This document shows positions 6,640 to 14,373 of a stretch of DNA of 64,000 nt, one piece after another; position 1 is the first letter of the stretch, and every line of letters begins with the position of its first letter. Source of the DNA: Bin87 sp965232895. GTDB lineage: Bacteria > Chloroflexota > Dehalococcoidia > Lucifugimonadales > UBA3495. The position numbers were made by a program, and so were the translations under genes. The DNA lies in NCBI GenBank assembly GCA_965232895.1, contig OZ247430.1, positions 3,968,001 to 4,032,000 on the forward strand. Direction: 5' to 3'. Under the pieces are notes generated by a model. That model had not been told where the DNA came from. It saw only the letters and a program-made list of their open reading frames with translations, and searched no databases.

Positions 6640-9447
6640 TCACTCTCCAGGTTCCACCCTCACCGCGCATACCTTGTACTCGGGGATCCGGGAATCCGGA
6701 TCGTACACGGCGTTGGTCAGGAAGTTTGCCGCCGAGTCGCTCAGTCGGACGAAGGGTATGAAGATCTCGCCGGTGCGCATGCGGTAGGTGTATCGCGCCA
6801 CTCCGGTGAGTTCCCCGCGACGAGAACGCACCCGCACACTGCTCCCGTCGCGCAAACCGAACCGCTCGCCGTCGGCGGGATTGATCGATACCTCGAGATC
6901 CGGCGCCCGGGCCATCAGGTTGCCCACGCGCCGGGTGATGGTGCCGCCGTGCCAGTGGTATAGCACCCTGCCGGTGTTCAACACCAGGGGGAACCGCTCC
7001 GTGGGCATTTCCGCCGCTACCGGCCCCTGCTCGTAGGCTACGAATTGCGCCCGTTCGCCCCTGGGGAAATTTTCTCCGTACAGATAGCTGGTCCCGGGAT
7101 GGTCCGGCGTCGGGCAGGGCCATTGGATGCCGCCTTCAGCGTCCAATCGCTCGTAGGATATTCCCGCGAGTTGCGGCGTCAGGCTGACCATCTCCGCGAA
7201 TATCTCGGACGGATGCCCGTAGGCGAACTGGTCCGCCACCGGCAATCCCAGCAAACCACACACCCGCGTCGCCACGTCATCGACAATCGCCCAGTCCGGC
7301 CGGCTTTCGCCCACCGGCTCGACCACTTGCCGCACCCGCTGCACGCGGCGCTCACTGTTGGTGAAAGTCCCATCCTTCTCCGCGAAGGTGGTTGCCGGCA
7401 ATATGACGTCCGCCAGCCGGGCCGTCTCGTGCATGAAAATGTCCTGCACCACCAGGAAGTCCAGCTTGCGAAACAGTTCTTCGGCCCGGTTGAGGTCGGG
7501 TTCGCTGAGCAAGGGATTCTCGCCGGTGATGTACATCGCCCGCACGCCGTCCGGTTGGCCGATGGAATCCACCATATCGGTCACGACCCGTCCCGCGTGA
7601 TCAGGCAGCATGCCGTCAGCGCCCCAGGCCCGGCCGAACTTCTCCAGCGTTTCGGGTCGGAGGCTCTGGTAGCCCGGCAGCGAGTCGGGAACGCAACCGG
7701 CGTCGCCGCATCCCTGCACGTTGTTTTGGCCTCGCAGCGGCGAAATGCCGGACCCCCGGAAGCCCATTTGCCCGGTGACCAGCGCCAGGTTGAGCGCCGA
7801 ATGGACGTTGGCGGTCCCGCTGGTGTGCTGGGTCAGTCCCATTCCCCATATCAGGCAGGCCCCCCCGCGATCGGCATCGTTTCCTCCCAGCCGCGGAACC
7901 GGAGGCCGCGCCACCATGCGAGCCGCCGCGCGGATGTCGTCCGCTGAAACTCCGGTGATTGCGGATGCCCGCTCTGGGGTGTAACCGTCGATCACGGATC
8001 GCCACTCGTCATAACGCTCGGTGCGCCGGCTAACGAACCCGTCGTCCGCCAATCCTTCCGTCACCACCACCTGAGCCATGGCATTCAGCAGCGCCACGTC
8101 CGTGCCGGGGTATGCCCGCAGCCACAGGTCGGCGTAGTCGCACATATCTATCCGGCGCGGGTTGATCACGATCAGTCTGGCGCCCCTTTCCACCACGGCG
8201 CGGCGCATCCGCGAGGCTGCCACCGGATGGTTGGATGTGGGATCGCAACCCATTACCACCAGGCAGCCGGCGTTTTCATAGTCCGTATAGGAGTTGCTCG
8301 TCGCCCCGCTTCCCAACGAGGTCAGCATCGCGGCGACCGACGGCGCATGACACAAACGCGTGCAGTGGTCGATGTTGTTGCTGCCCATCACCAGACGGGC
8401 GAATTTCTGCTGGACGTAGCCGTCCTCGTTCGTCGCTTTGGCGGAGCACAGTGTCCCAAAAGACTCGCCCCGGTAGTCGGTCAGGCGCGAGGCCACCAGG
8501 TCCAGGGCCTCGTCCCACGTTGCTTCGCGGAAATCCCCGGTGAACCGCTCGCCCTCGCGTATCAGCGGTGCCTTGATCCGGTCGCCGTGCTGCACAAAGG
8601 TGTAGCCGAAGCGTCCCTTCACGCACAGCATCCCGACGCTGGACAGGTTTTCCGGGTCATCATGCGAGGCAATGATCCTGCCCGCTTCCGGCCCTTCGGT
8701 CGCGCCGTTGACCTCCAGCTTGATGCCGCAGCCGACTCCGCAGTAAGGGCACGTCGTCTTGACCTGGTGCGTAGGCGTTCCGGCGTCGGGAGGCGCTTTC
8801 ACGCTGATGGCCCCGGTCGGGCAGACGCTCAGGCATTGCCCGCACGTGGTGCAGATGCTTTGGGCCAGCGGCTTGTCCCCCGCCGTCGCGATCCGAGCCG
8901 ACCCGCCGGCGCCCAGCACGTCGATGGCCCCGATGAACTGGTGGCCGCTCTGGCACGCGTTCACGCATCGGGCGCAGAGGATGCAGGCGTTCATGGCGAG
9001 ATCAAACACCGGGTTGGAATCGTCCGTCGGCTGTCGTTCTCGTGACGCCCATCGTGCGCCGGATACGCCGTGCAACCTGGCAGCGTCCGACAGCAAACCG
9101 TATCCTTCGCTCGGTCCCGCAGATCCGCCCGCTTCGCCAACCATGCCCAGCGTGAGCTCGATCACCCCGGACCGGATGCGCCTGGCGTCGGCAGTATCGG
9201 TGCGGATCACCATCCCCTCGCTGGCCGGTGTCGAGCAGGACGCGGGGAATCCGCGGATGCCATCGATCTGCACCAGGCAGGTGCGACACGCTCCAATGGC
9301 CGGCATGTCGGCGTCCTTGCACAATTGGGACAGCGGAACGCCTGCCGCATTGACGGCGTCAAGCGCGCTGGCCCCGGCCGGCACTCCCACCGGGTTGCCG
9401 TCAACCGTTACATTGATCGTTGAACTGCCGACGACCATCACTGCCAC
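6640..9447 (-). CDS. fdhF: Molybdopterin formate dehydrogenase alpha subunit with NuoG-like ferredoxin N-terminus (Cys-type)
   Basis: A 935-residue multidomain oxidoreductase. The N-terminal [2Fe-2S] domain has Cys43, 54, 57 and 71 (A-C-R-T-C-L-V). Two [4Fe-4S] sites follow: C-I-L-C-A-R-C-V-N-A-C (155-165) and C-T-T-C-G-Q-C-L-S-V-C-P-T-G-A-I (199-209). The bis-MGD catalytic domain starts with C-P-Y-C-G-V-G-C (233-240) plus Cys275 for its own cluster. The molybdenum ligand is Cys366 in T-R-L-C-H-A-P-S-V, where other formate dehydrogenases have selenocysteine. It would oxidise formate to CO2 and pass electrons along the cluster chain; no NAD- or quinone-reducing partner gene is adjacent. Translation starts at a GTG (9447), with a possible ATG at 9438. 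Confidence 0.9.
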   Translation of the reverse strand: MAVMVVGSSTINVTVDGNPVGVPAGASALDAVNAAGVPLSQLCKDADMPAIGACRTCLVQIDGIRGFPASCSTPASEGMVIRTDTADARRIRSGVIELTLGMVGEAGGSAGPSEGYGLLSDAARLHGVSGARWASRERQPTDDSNPVFDLAMNACILCARCVNACQSGHQFIGAIDVLGAGGSARIATAGDKPLAQSICTTCGQCLSVCPTGAISVKAPPDAGTPTHQVKTTCPYCGVGCGIKLEVNGATEGPEAGRIIASHDDPENLSSVGMLCVKGRFGYTFVQHGDRIKAPLIREGERFTGDFREATWDEALDLVASRLTDYRGESFGTLCSAKATNEDGYVQQKFARLVMGSNNIDHCTRLCHAPSVAAMLTSLGSGATSNSYTDYENAGCLVVMGCDPTSNHPVAASRMRRAVVERGARLIVINPRRIDMCDYADLWLRAYPGTDVALLNAMAQVVVTEGLADDGFVSRRTERYDEWRSVIDGYTPERASAITGVSADDIRAAARMVARPPVPRLGGNDADRGGACLIWGMGLTQHTSGTANVHSALNLALVTGQMGFRGSGISPLRGQNNVQGCGDAGCVPDSLPGYQSLRPETLEKFGRAWGADGMLPDHAGRVVTDMVDSIGQPDGVRAMYITGENPLLSEPDLNRAEELFRKLDFLVVQDIFMHETARLADVILPATTFAEKDGTFTNSERRVQRVRQVVEPVGESRPDWAIVDDVATRVCGLLGLPVADQFAYGHPSEIFAEMVSLTPQLAGISYERLDAEGGIQWPCPTPDHPGTSYLYGENFPRGERAQFVAYEQGPVAAEMPTERFPLVLNTGRVLYHWHGGTITRRVGNLMARAPDLEVSINPADGERFGLRDGSSVRVRSRRGELTGVARYTYRMRTGEIFIPFVRLSDSAANFLTNAVYDPDSRIPEYKVCAVRVEPGE

Positions 9448-9506
9448 CCCCGGTCTTGTTCCACTTTACGGTTGCTGGTTGTGAGATGGCGCTATCCGAA
9501 CCCCGC

Positions 9507-10718
9507 TCAACCCTCGAAGTAGCCTTCCTCCTGGAAGATCTCTGCCAGCCGCGCCACCCCTTCGCGTATTTCCTCCGGGGAGTTGTGGCTGTAGGTCAGG
9601 CGCAGGTGATTATTGCGCCCGCGATCCGAGCGGAACATGCCACCCGGATTGTATTTGACGTCCCGTTCGGTTGCCTTGGCCAGCGTCGACCAGGTGTCGG
9701 CGTTTTCGGGCAGCTTCACGAACATCATCATGCCGCCGTGCGGGTGGGTCCATTCGCAGAATGACGGGAAGTTGCTCTCCAGGGCGCCAATCATCGCATT
9801 GCGCCGGGCCAGCAGCGCCTGGCGAACGGCCTCAATGTGCTCTGCCTCGTGCGCGCGCATGTATTCATACACCATCGTGGTCGCCAGGTGGCTGACGCTC
9901 CGGCGCGGCAGATTTTCGGCGTTGACCTGCGGCAGCGCCTCTTTCACGCCCGGGGGAAGCACCCCGAAGCCCACGCGCAGCCCGCACCCCAGCAGCTTGG
10001 TGAACGAGGAAACGTAGAAAACGTCCCCCTGGTCGCTGATGCCGGACATGGCCTGGGGCAGCGGATCACCGTCGATGCGGAAGTCCGCGTAGGACTCGTT
10101 CTCCAGCACCGGCACGCCGTACTTCTGGGATACTTCCAGCAGCGCCCGCCGCCGCCCGTCCGGCACCGTAAATCCCAACGGGTTCTGGTACACCGGGATC
10201 ATCCACACGAACTTGGCGCGCCGCCCTGAACTCTCCAGCGACGCCAGGGCGTCTTCCAGCGCGTCCGGAAGCATACCGTCCTCATCGCCCGGTACGTGAA
10301 TCGGTTCCGCGCCACGCTCCATCATCATGCGCAGGCTGCCCATGTAGGTGAATTCCTCCACCAGCACGGCGTCGCCCGGGTTGATGAAAGATTCCAGGAT
10401 GATCGATATCGCTCCCCCGGCGCCGTCCGAGATGTACACGTCATCCGGCGAGGCGTGGTAGCCGCGGTTGTTCGCCAGCCGCTCCGCGATCATTTCCCTG
10501 AGGCCGACGTGCCCGCCCGGCGGCGGATAGCCCGCCAGGGACGCGGCTCCGTTGGCTTCCAGCCCGGTTCGGATGGCGGCCAGGTACTCGTCGCCGTCGA
10601 CCACTTCCGGCACCGCGTTGGTGATCGAGAAAACATACTTCACCGACGCGCTCGCTCCCGGCGGTGTCGCCACTGACCTGGGCAAATTGCTGGAAAACAT
10701 CGATGCGTAATCGACCAT
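9507..10718 (-). CDS. PLP-dependent aminotransferase class I/II (2-aminoadipate/MocR-like type)
   Basis: A 403-residue fold-type I aminotransferase. Visible features are the substrate loop A-G-Y-P-P-P-G-G-H-V-G-L-R-E, the D-G-A-G-G-A-I-S PLP-phosphate region, I-P-V-Y-Q-N-P-L-G-F-T-V, and the PLP-lysine region V-S-S-F-T-K-L-L-G-C-G-L-R-V-G-F. It resembles the LysN/2-aminoadipate aminotransferase branch without the GntR DNA-binding domain of MocR. Substrate unknown. A close relative of similar architecture lies at 38274-39461, so the genome keeps at least two paralogues. Start at 10718 has an AGGCC-type weak ribosome site. Confidence 0.88.
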   Translation of the reverse strand: MVDYASMFSSNLPRSVATPPGASASVKYVFSITNAVPEVVDGDEYLAAIRTGLEANGAASLAGYPPPGGHVGLREMIAERLANNRGYHASPDDVYISDGAGGAISIILESFINPGDAVLVEEFTYMGSLRMMMERGAEPIHVPGDEDGMLPDALEDALASLESSGRRAKFVWMIPVYQNPLGFTVPDGRRRALLEVSQKYGVPVLENESYADFRIDGDPLPQAMSGISDQGDVFYVSSFTKLLGCGLRVGFGVLPPGVKEALPQVNAENLPRRSVSHLATTMVYEYMRAHEAEHIEAVRQALLARRNAMIGALESNFPSFCEWTHPHGGMMMFVKLPENADTWSTLAKATERDVKYNPGGMFRSDRGRNNHLRLTYSHNSPEEIREGVARLAEIFQEEGYFEG

Positions 10719-10811
10719 ATGTGGCCTCCAGTTGCTGCGGTGCGCGTATGGTATCAGATACGCAACTTTCTTGAGCCCGGTTTCGGATCGCCGTCCCGGA
10801 CCATTGCGATC

Positions 10812-12026
10812 TCAAACGGCAGTCTTGCGCCGTTGCGCGACGCCTTCCCTCACCCGGGGTATCAGTTCCCGCCCGTAATCGGCGGCGTCGGCCAGCGGGT
10901 CGAACCCGCGGATGATGAACGCGCTGCACCCCAGGTCGTAGTATGCCAGCAGGGCGTCCGCCACCTGTTGCGGGGTGCCCACCAGGCACGTCGTGCTGCC
11001 CGACGCGCCGCTGGCGGCCGCTATGGGCATCCAGAGGCGCTCGTCGTGCACGTTCCCTTCCGCCGCGAAACGCAACAAACGCCATGCCCCTTCCGATTGC
11101 GGCCGCGTTGGGACGCCGGGCGTGATCCTCCCGGCCGTCGCCTGCTGGATTCGCCCCAGGATCTCTTCCGCCCGCTGCCAGGCTTTTTCCTCCGTCTCGG
11201 CCAGGACCGGGCGCGCCGACAGGCTGAACCGCATGCCCGCCGGATCACGACCCGCCGCGGCCACTCGCTGGCGCACGTCGGCGATGCGTTCGGCGATTGA
11301 TGCTCGAGGCTCTCCCCACAGGGCGAACAGGTCCGCGCGCCGGCTGGCAGCATCCAGTGCCGCATCAGAGGCCCCGCCGAAAAACAGCGGGACGTGGGGA
11401 TGTTGCCGGCAACGCGCCTGGCTGTACGCGGATTGCAGCTGGTAGAACTCGCCGTCGTGGTCGAAGGGTTCGGTCTCCGTCCAGATGCGCCGCATCACGT
11501 CCAGGTATTCATCCGTCCGGCGATACCGCGAGTCGTGGTCCAGCCAGTCCCCGTCCTGACGCTGTTCGATGTCGTTCCCCCCGGTGATGATGTGCAGGGC
11601 GATCCGCCCGTTGGTGAGTTGGTCCAGCGTCGCCGCCTTCCTGGCCGCCAGCGTGGGCGCGACGAACCCGGGCCGGTGCGCGATCAGGTAACCCAGCCGC
11701 TCGGTATGCGCCGCCGCGTATCCCGCCACCTCAAATCCATCCGGGGTCGACGAGGAGTAGCCGGTCAGCACCATGTCGAAACCTGCTTCCTCGTGGGTGC
11801 GCGCGAAATCCAGGATGTAGTCCGGATCAACGCCCGACGGCACCTCGGCGCCCGGGTTGATCCCACCGCCGAACAGGCTCAACGTCGCCCCCCGGTTGGC
11901 CTGCGATTCGCGGACCACGCCAATCATCCCGATGATGGTCACGCCATCATCGCCGTAAACGCTCGGAACTGCCCGTTGCGGAACTGCCCGTTTCGGTTGG
12001 CTCCCGTTGCCATGGGTTTCGCTCAT
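10812..12026 (-). CDS. LLM class flavin-dependent monooxygenase (alkanesulfonate monooxygenase-like)
   Basis: A 404-residue SsuD-like luciferase-family enzyme. It contains F-D-M-V-L-T-G-Y-S-S-S-T-P-D-G, L-I-A-H-R-P-G-F-V-A-P-T-L-A-A-R-K-A, the flavin region G-R-I-A-L-H-I-I-T-G-G, and D-E-Y-L-D-V-M-R-R-I-W-T-E-T. SsuD/DszA-type enzymes use reduced FMN to oxidise sulfonates, sulfones or other small substrates. The start MSETHGNG at 12026 has an AGGA site close upstream. A flavin reductase partner is not adjacent. It diverges from the RNA/sORF transcript at 12165, sharing a 140-base intergenic region. Confidence 0.9.
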   Translation of the reverse strand: MSETHGNGSQPKRAVPQRAVPSVYGDDGVTIIGMIGVVRESQANRGATLSLFGGGINPGAEVPSGVDPDYILDFARTHEEAGFDMVLTGYSSSTPDGFEVAGYAAAHTERLGYLIAHRPGFVAPTLAARKAATLDQLTNGRIALHIITGGNDIEQRQDGDWLDHDSRYRRTDEYLDVMRRIWTETEPFDHDGEFYQLQSAYSQARCRQHPHVPLFFGGASDAALDAASRRADLFALWGEPRASIAERIADVRQRVAAAGRDPAGMRFSLSARPVLAETEEKAWQRAEEILGRIQQATAGRITPGVPTRPQSEGAWRLLRFAAEGNVHDERLWMPIAAASGASGSTTCLVGTPQQVADALLAYYDLGCSAFIIRGFDPLADAADYGRELIPRVREGVAQRRKTAV

Positions 12027-12131
12027 TCCTGCCTTCTCTCCGTTGCGCTCGTGATGTGCGAGTAGTTTAGACCATTTCCCCGTGGTTGCGTGGACCCCGC
12101 GAAATTCCAATATCATTTATTCCATTTGGGG

Positions 12132-12160
12132 TTGACACGCATCCGTATCGGGTATACTAT
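12132..12160 (+). promoter_or_regulatory. Strong sigma-70-type promoter of the standalone transcript
   Basis: TTGACA at 12132-12137, then TATACT at 12153-12158 (15-base spacer) or TACTAT at 12155-12160 (17-base spacer). It points away from the LLM gene toward 12165. Confidence 0.7.
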
Positions 12161-12243
12161 GTATCCAAGGTGCTGGGGGTACAGGGAACTCCCACCCACT
12201 GCGAACCCGATGGCCCAGCCGTCGTCACAACCGGAGGTTAGAA

Positions 12244-12321
12244 GTGGTTACGCTGATTGAGTTGAACCATAGCTGGCATTTCCCCTGTAAGCGCCCTGTC
12301 GGCGGAACCGCGGTGGCATGA
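12244..12321 (+). CDS. Possible 25-residue small protein or leader peptide
   Basis: GTG start at 12244 with GGAGG at 12233-12237, a six-base spacer, and a TGA at 12319-12321. The peptide carries L-N-H-S-W-H-F-P-C-K-R-P-V-G-G. It is not recognised. The ribosome site is among the best in the window, which is the main evidence for translation. No gene follows on the same strand, so a conventional attenuator role is unlikely. Confidence 0.45.
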   Translation: MVTLIELNHSWHFPCKRPVGGTAVA

Positions 12322-12401
12322 CGATGTCCGGTGGTCGCTGACAGGGTAAAACCCGTCACCCTGACGCATCCTTGGCGAAGGGACGAACGGACGACCAGCA
12401 A

Positions 12402-12440
12402 CCGGGGCCTCGACTGTTTATCGGGCCCCGGTCTAGTTTT
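12402..12440 (+). terminator. Intrinsic terminator of the standalone transcript
   Basis: CCGGGGCC (12402-12409) pairs with GGCCCCGG (12424-12431), with CGA/TCG inside, followed by TCTAGTTTT. It lies between the transcript and the convergent mocA-like gene. Confidence 0.8.
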
Positions 12441-12475
12441 GCCTCCGCGCGACCCATCGTGCCGGACCCGGCCGG

Positions 12476-13120
12476 CTAGCCGGCCGCGGATGCTCTCAGC
12501 GCCGCCTGGTATTGCTCCGGAGTGTTTACGTCCCACAGCAACTCCGGCGCGCCCAGTTCCACCCTCTGCGTCGCCTCCCGGTGCCGCTCCGTGACCGCTC
12601 GCATACCCTGCGTCTTTTCGTCGATGGCGATCAGCTCATGATAAAGGCTGCGGCTCACGATTATGGGGTGTCCTCCCTTGCCGTCGCAGGTCGGTGTCGT
12701 GATGAGCTTGCCGCTTGCGCTGCGATGAGCATCCAGCGTCTGTCGGATGACGCCGGCCGAGCGTGGCTGGTCCACGTTCAGCATCATGATGGCGCCGCTT
12801 GCTCCTACCCCCGGCACAACGCCGTTGAGCCCGGCCCTGATCGAAGTGGTTTTGCCCAGCGCATAGTCGGAGTTGATCACCCAGCGGACGCTCCCCAACT
12901 CGTACACTTCGCGGTTCGCGCCGATGCGAGCCTGGAGTTCGTCCGACCGGTGCCCGAGCACTACTACCACCTCGTCCGCTCCCGCCTCGCGCAACGCGAC
13001 GATCTGGTGGATGATCAATGACCGGCCGTGCCAATCCAGCAGCGCCTTCAACTGGCCCATCCGCCGCGACACGCCGGCGGCCAGCAATATCGCCGACGTA
13101 AATGCCGATGCCTCAGGCAT
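12476..13120 (-). CDS. mocA: Molybdenum cofactor cytidylyltransferase-type nucleotidyltransferase (MocA family)
   Basis: A 214-residue MobA-like NTP transferase. The N-terminus A-I-L-L-A-A-G-V-S-R-R-M-G-Q-L-K-A-L-L is the nucleotide-binding L-A-A-G-x-S-x-R-M-G motif; M-M-L-N-V-D-Q-P-R is the metal-binding D-x-P motif; G-K-G-G-H-P-I-I-V-S follows. MocA adds CMP to molybdopterin to form MCD, the cofactor of xanthine-dehydrogenase/CO-dehydrogenase family enzymes; xdhC 1.2 kb away serves the same family. It is 24 bases downstream of the acyltransferase gene on the same strand. Confidence 0.88.
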   Translation of the reverse strand: MPEASAFTSAILLAAGVSRRMGQLKALLDWHGRSLIIHQIVALREAGADEVVVVLGHRSDELQARIGANREVYELGSVRWVINSDYALGKTTSIRAGLNGVVPGVGASGAIMMLNVDQPRSAGVIRQTLDAHRSASGKLITTPTCDGKGGHPIIVSRSLYHELIAIDEKTQGMRAVTERHREATQRVELGAPELLWDVNTPEQYQAALRASAAG

Positions 13121-13144
13121 GCGATCACCACTCCGTGACTTGAA

Positions 13145-14254
13145 CTACGGCCCCGAGGCCGCGCCGGTCGCCGGCAACTCGATACGGGTCCGGCGACCGT
13201 TCAGCATGGCGCCAACCGGAGTATAGCGCACCCCCAATTCGTACACGACCAGCAACATGCCCGGGACTGCGAGGCACAATGCCAGGAACTTCAGGTGCGG
13301 GTTGACCGGCCAGCCAAGCATCAACCATTGACCGCCCACCACCAACGGCAGGTGCCAAAGATATATCCAATACGACGCGTCCGAGACGTAACGCACCCAT
13401 TGTCGTTCCGCGCCTGCGATCCACCGGAATAACCCCATCAGCCCGAAGCACATCAACCAGGCGTAGCTGACCTGCAACACCGCCGATAGTATCCGTCCCC
13501 ATGCGCCCGGGACTTCGTAGGTGACGATCAGCCCGGCAAAGAACACGGGCAACAGCGTGAACGGCAGCGTCGCGGCCCATCGTTTGCTAACCACGATGCG
13601 TTGCTGGTGGCAGAAACTCCCGAACCCAAAGAACAGGGCATAGTAGCCAAGCACGACCGGATCCGGAACGATGCCATCCGACGTGTCAGGCCCGAATATC
13701 GGCTCCGCCATGAGCATCTGCGGCAACAGGGTGAGCGGAATCGCAGCCCACCACAACCGGCTGCTGAACACTGCGCCGACCCTCGCCGCGACGATAAACA
13801 CGCCCACCAGGATCATCAGCGCCCACAGGAACCACAGATGGTGCAGGCTGTCCACCCAGGCCCATGGCAAGTGGGCCAACTCCATCTTGCCTCGGCTCAT
13901 GACCCACGCGTTCAGGGGGATGATGGCAAAACAGCCGACCAGGAATGGCAATCCGACGCGGCGGAGTCGGTGGGCAGCCAGCCCCCGCCACCCCCGCCGC
14001 TGCCGCAGCATGGCCGTGAAAAACCCGCCGAGCAGGAAAAACACCGGCATGCGGAACCCATGAATTGCGGATAGGAGGTAGGCATACGCGTTGGTCTCCA
14101 CCGGCGACGAGTACGCCCATGGCTCCTGGATCGGCCAGGCGTCGGGTATAAACCACAGCAGCGCGTGAAGCACGACGCCCAGAAGCATCGCGAACGCGCG
14201 CAAAGCGTCCAGATCGTGGTATCGAGGAGGCCCGCCCCGTTCGGATGCGGTCAT
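13145..14254 (-). CDS. Membrane acyltransferase (acyltransferase 3 / OpgC-like)
   Basis: A 369-residue polytopic membrane protein with about ten hydrophobic segments. The start R-Y-H-D-L-D-A-L-R-A-F-A-M-L-L-G-V-V-L-H-A is the typical acyltransferase-3 entry motif (L-D-x-L-R, then a membrane His), and M-P-V-F-F-L-L-G-G-F-F follows. A late W-I-Y-L-W-H-L-P segment is also characteristic. Such enzymes O-acylate glycans or other surface molecules using membrane-provided acyl groups. The substrate is unknown. It lies between mocA and xdhC, with no evident functional link. Confidence 0.88.
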   Translation of the reverse strand: MTASERGGPPRYHDLDALRAFAMLLGVVLHALLWFIPDAWPIQEPWAYSSPVETNAYAYLLSAIHGFRMPVFFLLGGFFTAMLRQRRGWRGLAAHRLRRVGLPFLVGCFAIIPLNAWVMSRGKMELAHLPWAWVDSLHHLWFLWALMILVGVFIVAARVGAVFSSRLWWAAIPLTLLPQMLMAEPIFGPDTSDGIVPDPVVLGYYALFFGFGSFCHQQRIVVSKRWAATLPFTLLPVFFAGLIVTYEVPGAWGRILSAVLQVSYAWLMCFGLMGLFRWIAGAERQWVRYVSDASYWIYLWHLPLVVGGQWLMLGWPVNPHLKFLALCLAVPGMLLVVYELGVRYTPVGAMLNGRRTRIELPATGAASGP

Positions 14255-14373
14255 AGGAAACGGGTTCGCCGGCCCCAGTCACCTGCCGGGCCCCGCCCGC
14301 GGCTGATCGTCTCCAGGCGGCGCCGTGCCGTCATCCTCGGTCGGATCTCCTGCGAGCCGACCAATTCCCGTGA

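Larger units (their letters stand above)
12165..12440 (+). ncRNA. Candidate structured transcript of about 275 nt with a short ORF
   Basis: A promoter just upstream and an intrinsic terminator at 12402-12440 delimit a separate plus-strand transcript between two minus-strand genes. Its 5' end CCAAGG-TGC (12165-12173) can pair with GCA-t-CCTTGG (12366-12375), closing a 210-base structure, and GCTGGG/CCCAGC can form an inner stem near the 5' end. A short ORF with a good ribosome site lies inside (12244-12321). No match to 6S RNA, tmRNA, RNase P RNA or SRP RNA consensus could be recognised. It may be a regulatory RNA, a small-protein mRNA, or both. Confidence 0.5.

Noticed and set aside
8352..8380. 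Selenocysteine in formate dehydrogenase
   Set aside because: The molybdenum-ligand codon is TGT (Cys), with no TGA in the frame.
12285..12330. T-box riboswitch (GGCGGAACCGCGG resembles the T-box core)
   Set aside because: No aminoacyl-tRNA synthetase or amino-acid gene follows on the plus strand, and the other T-box stems could not be identified. The core is self-complementary and may match by chance.
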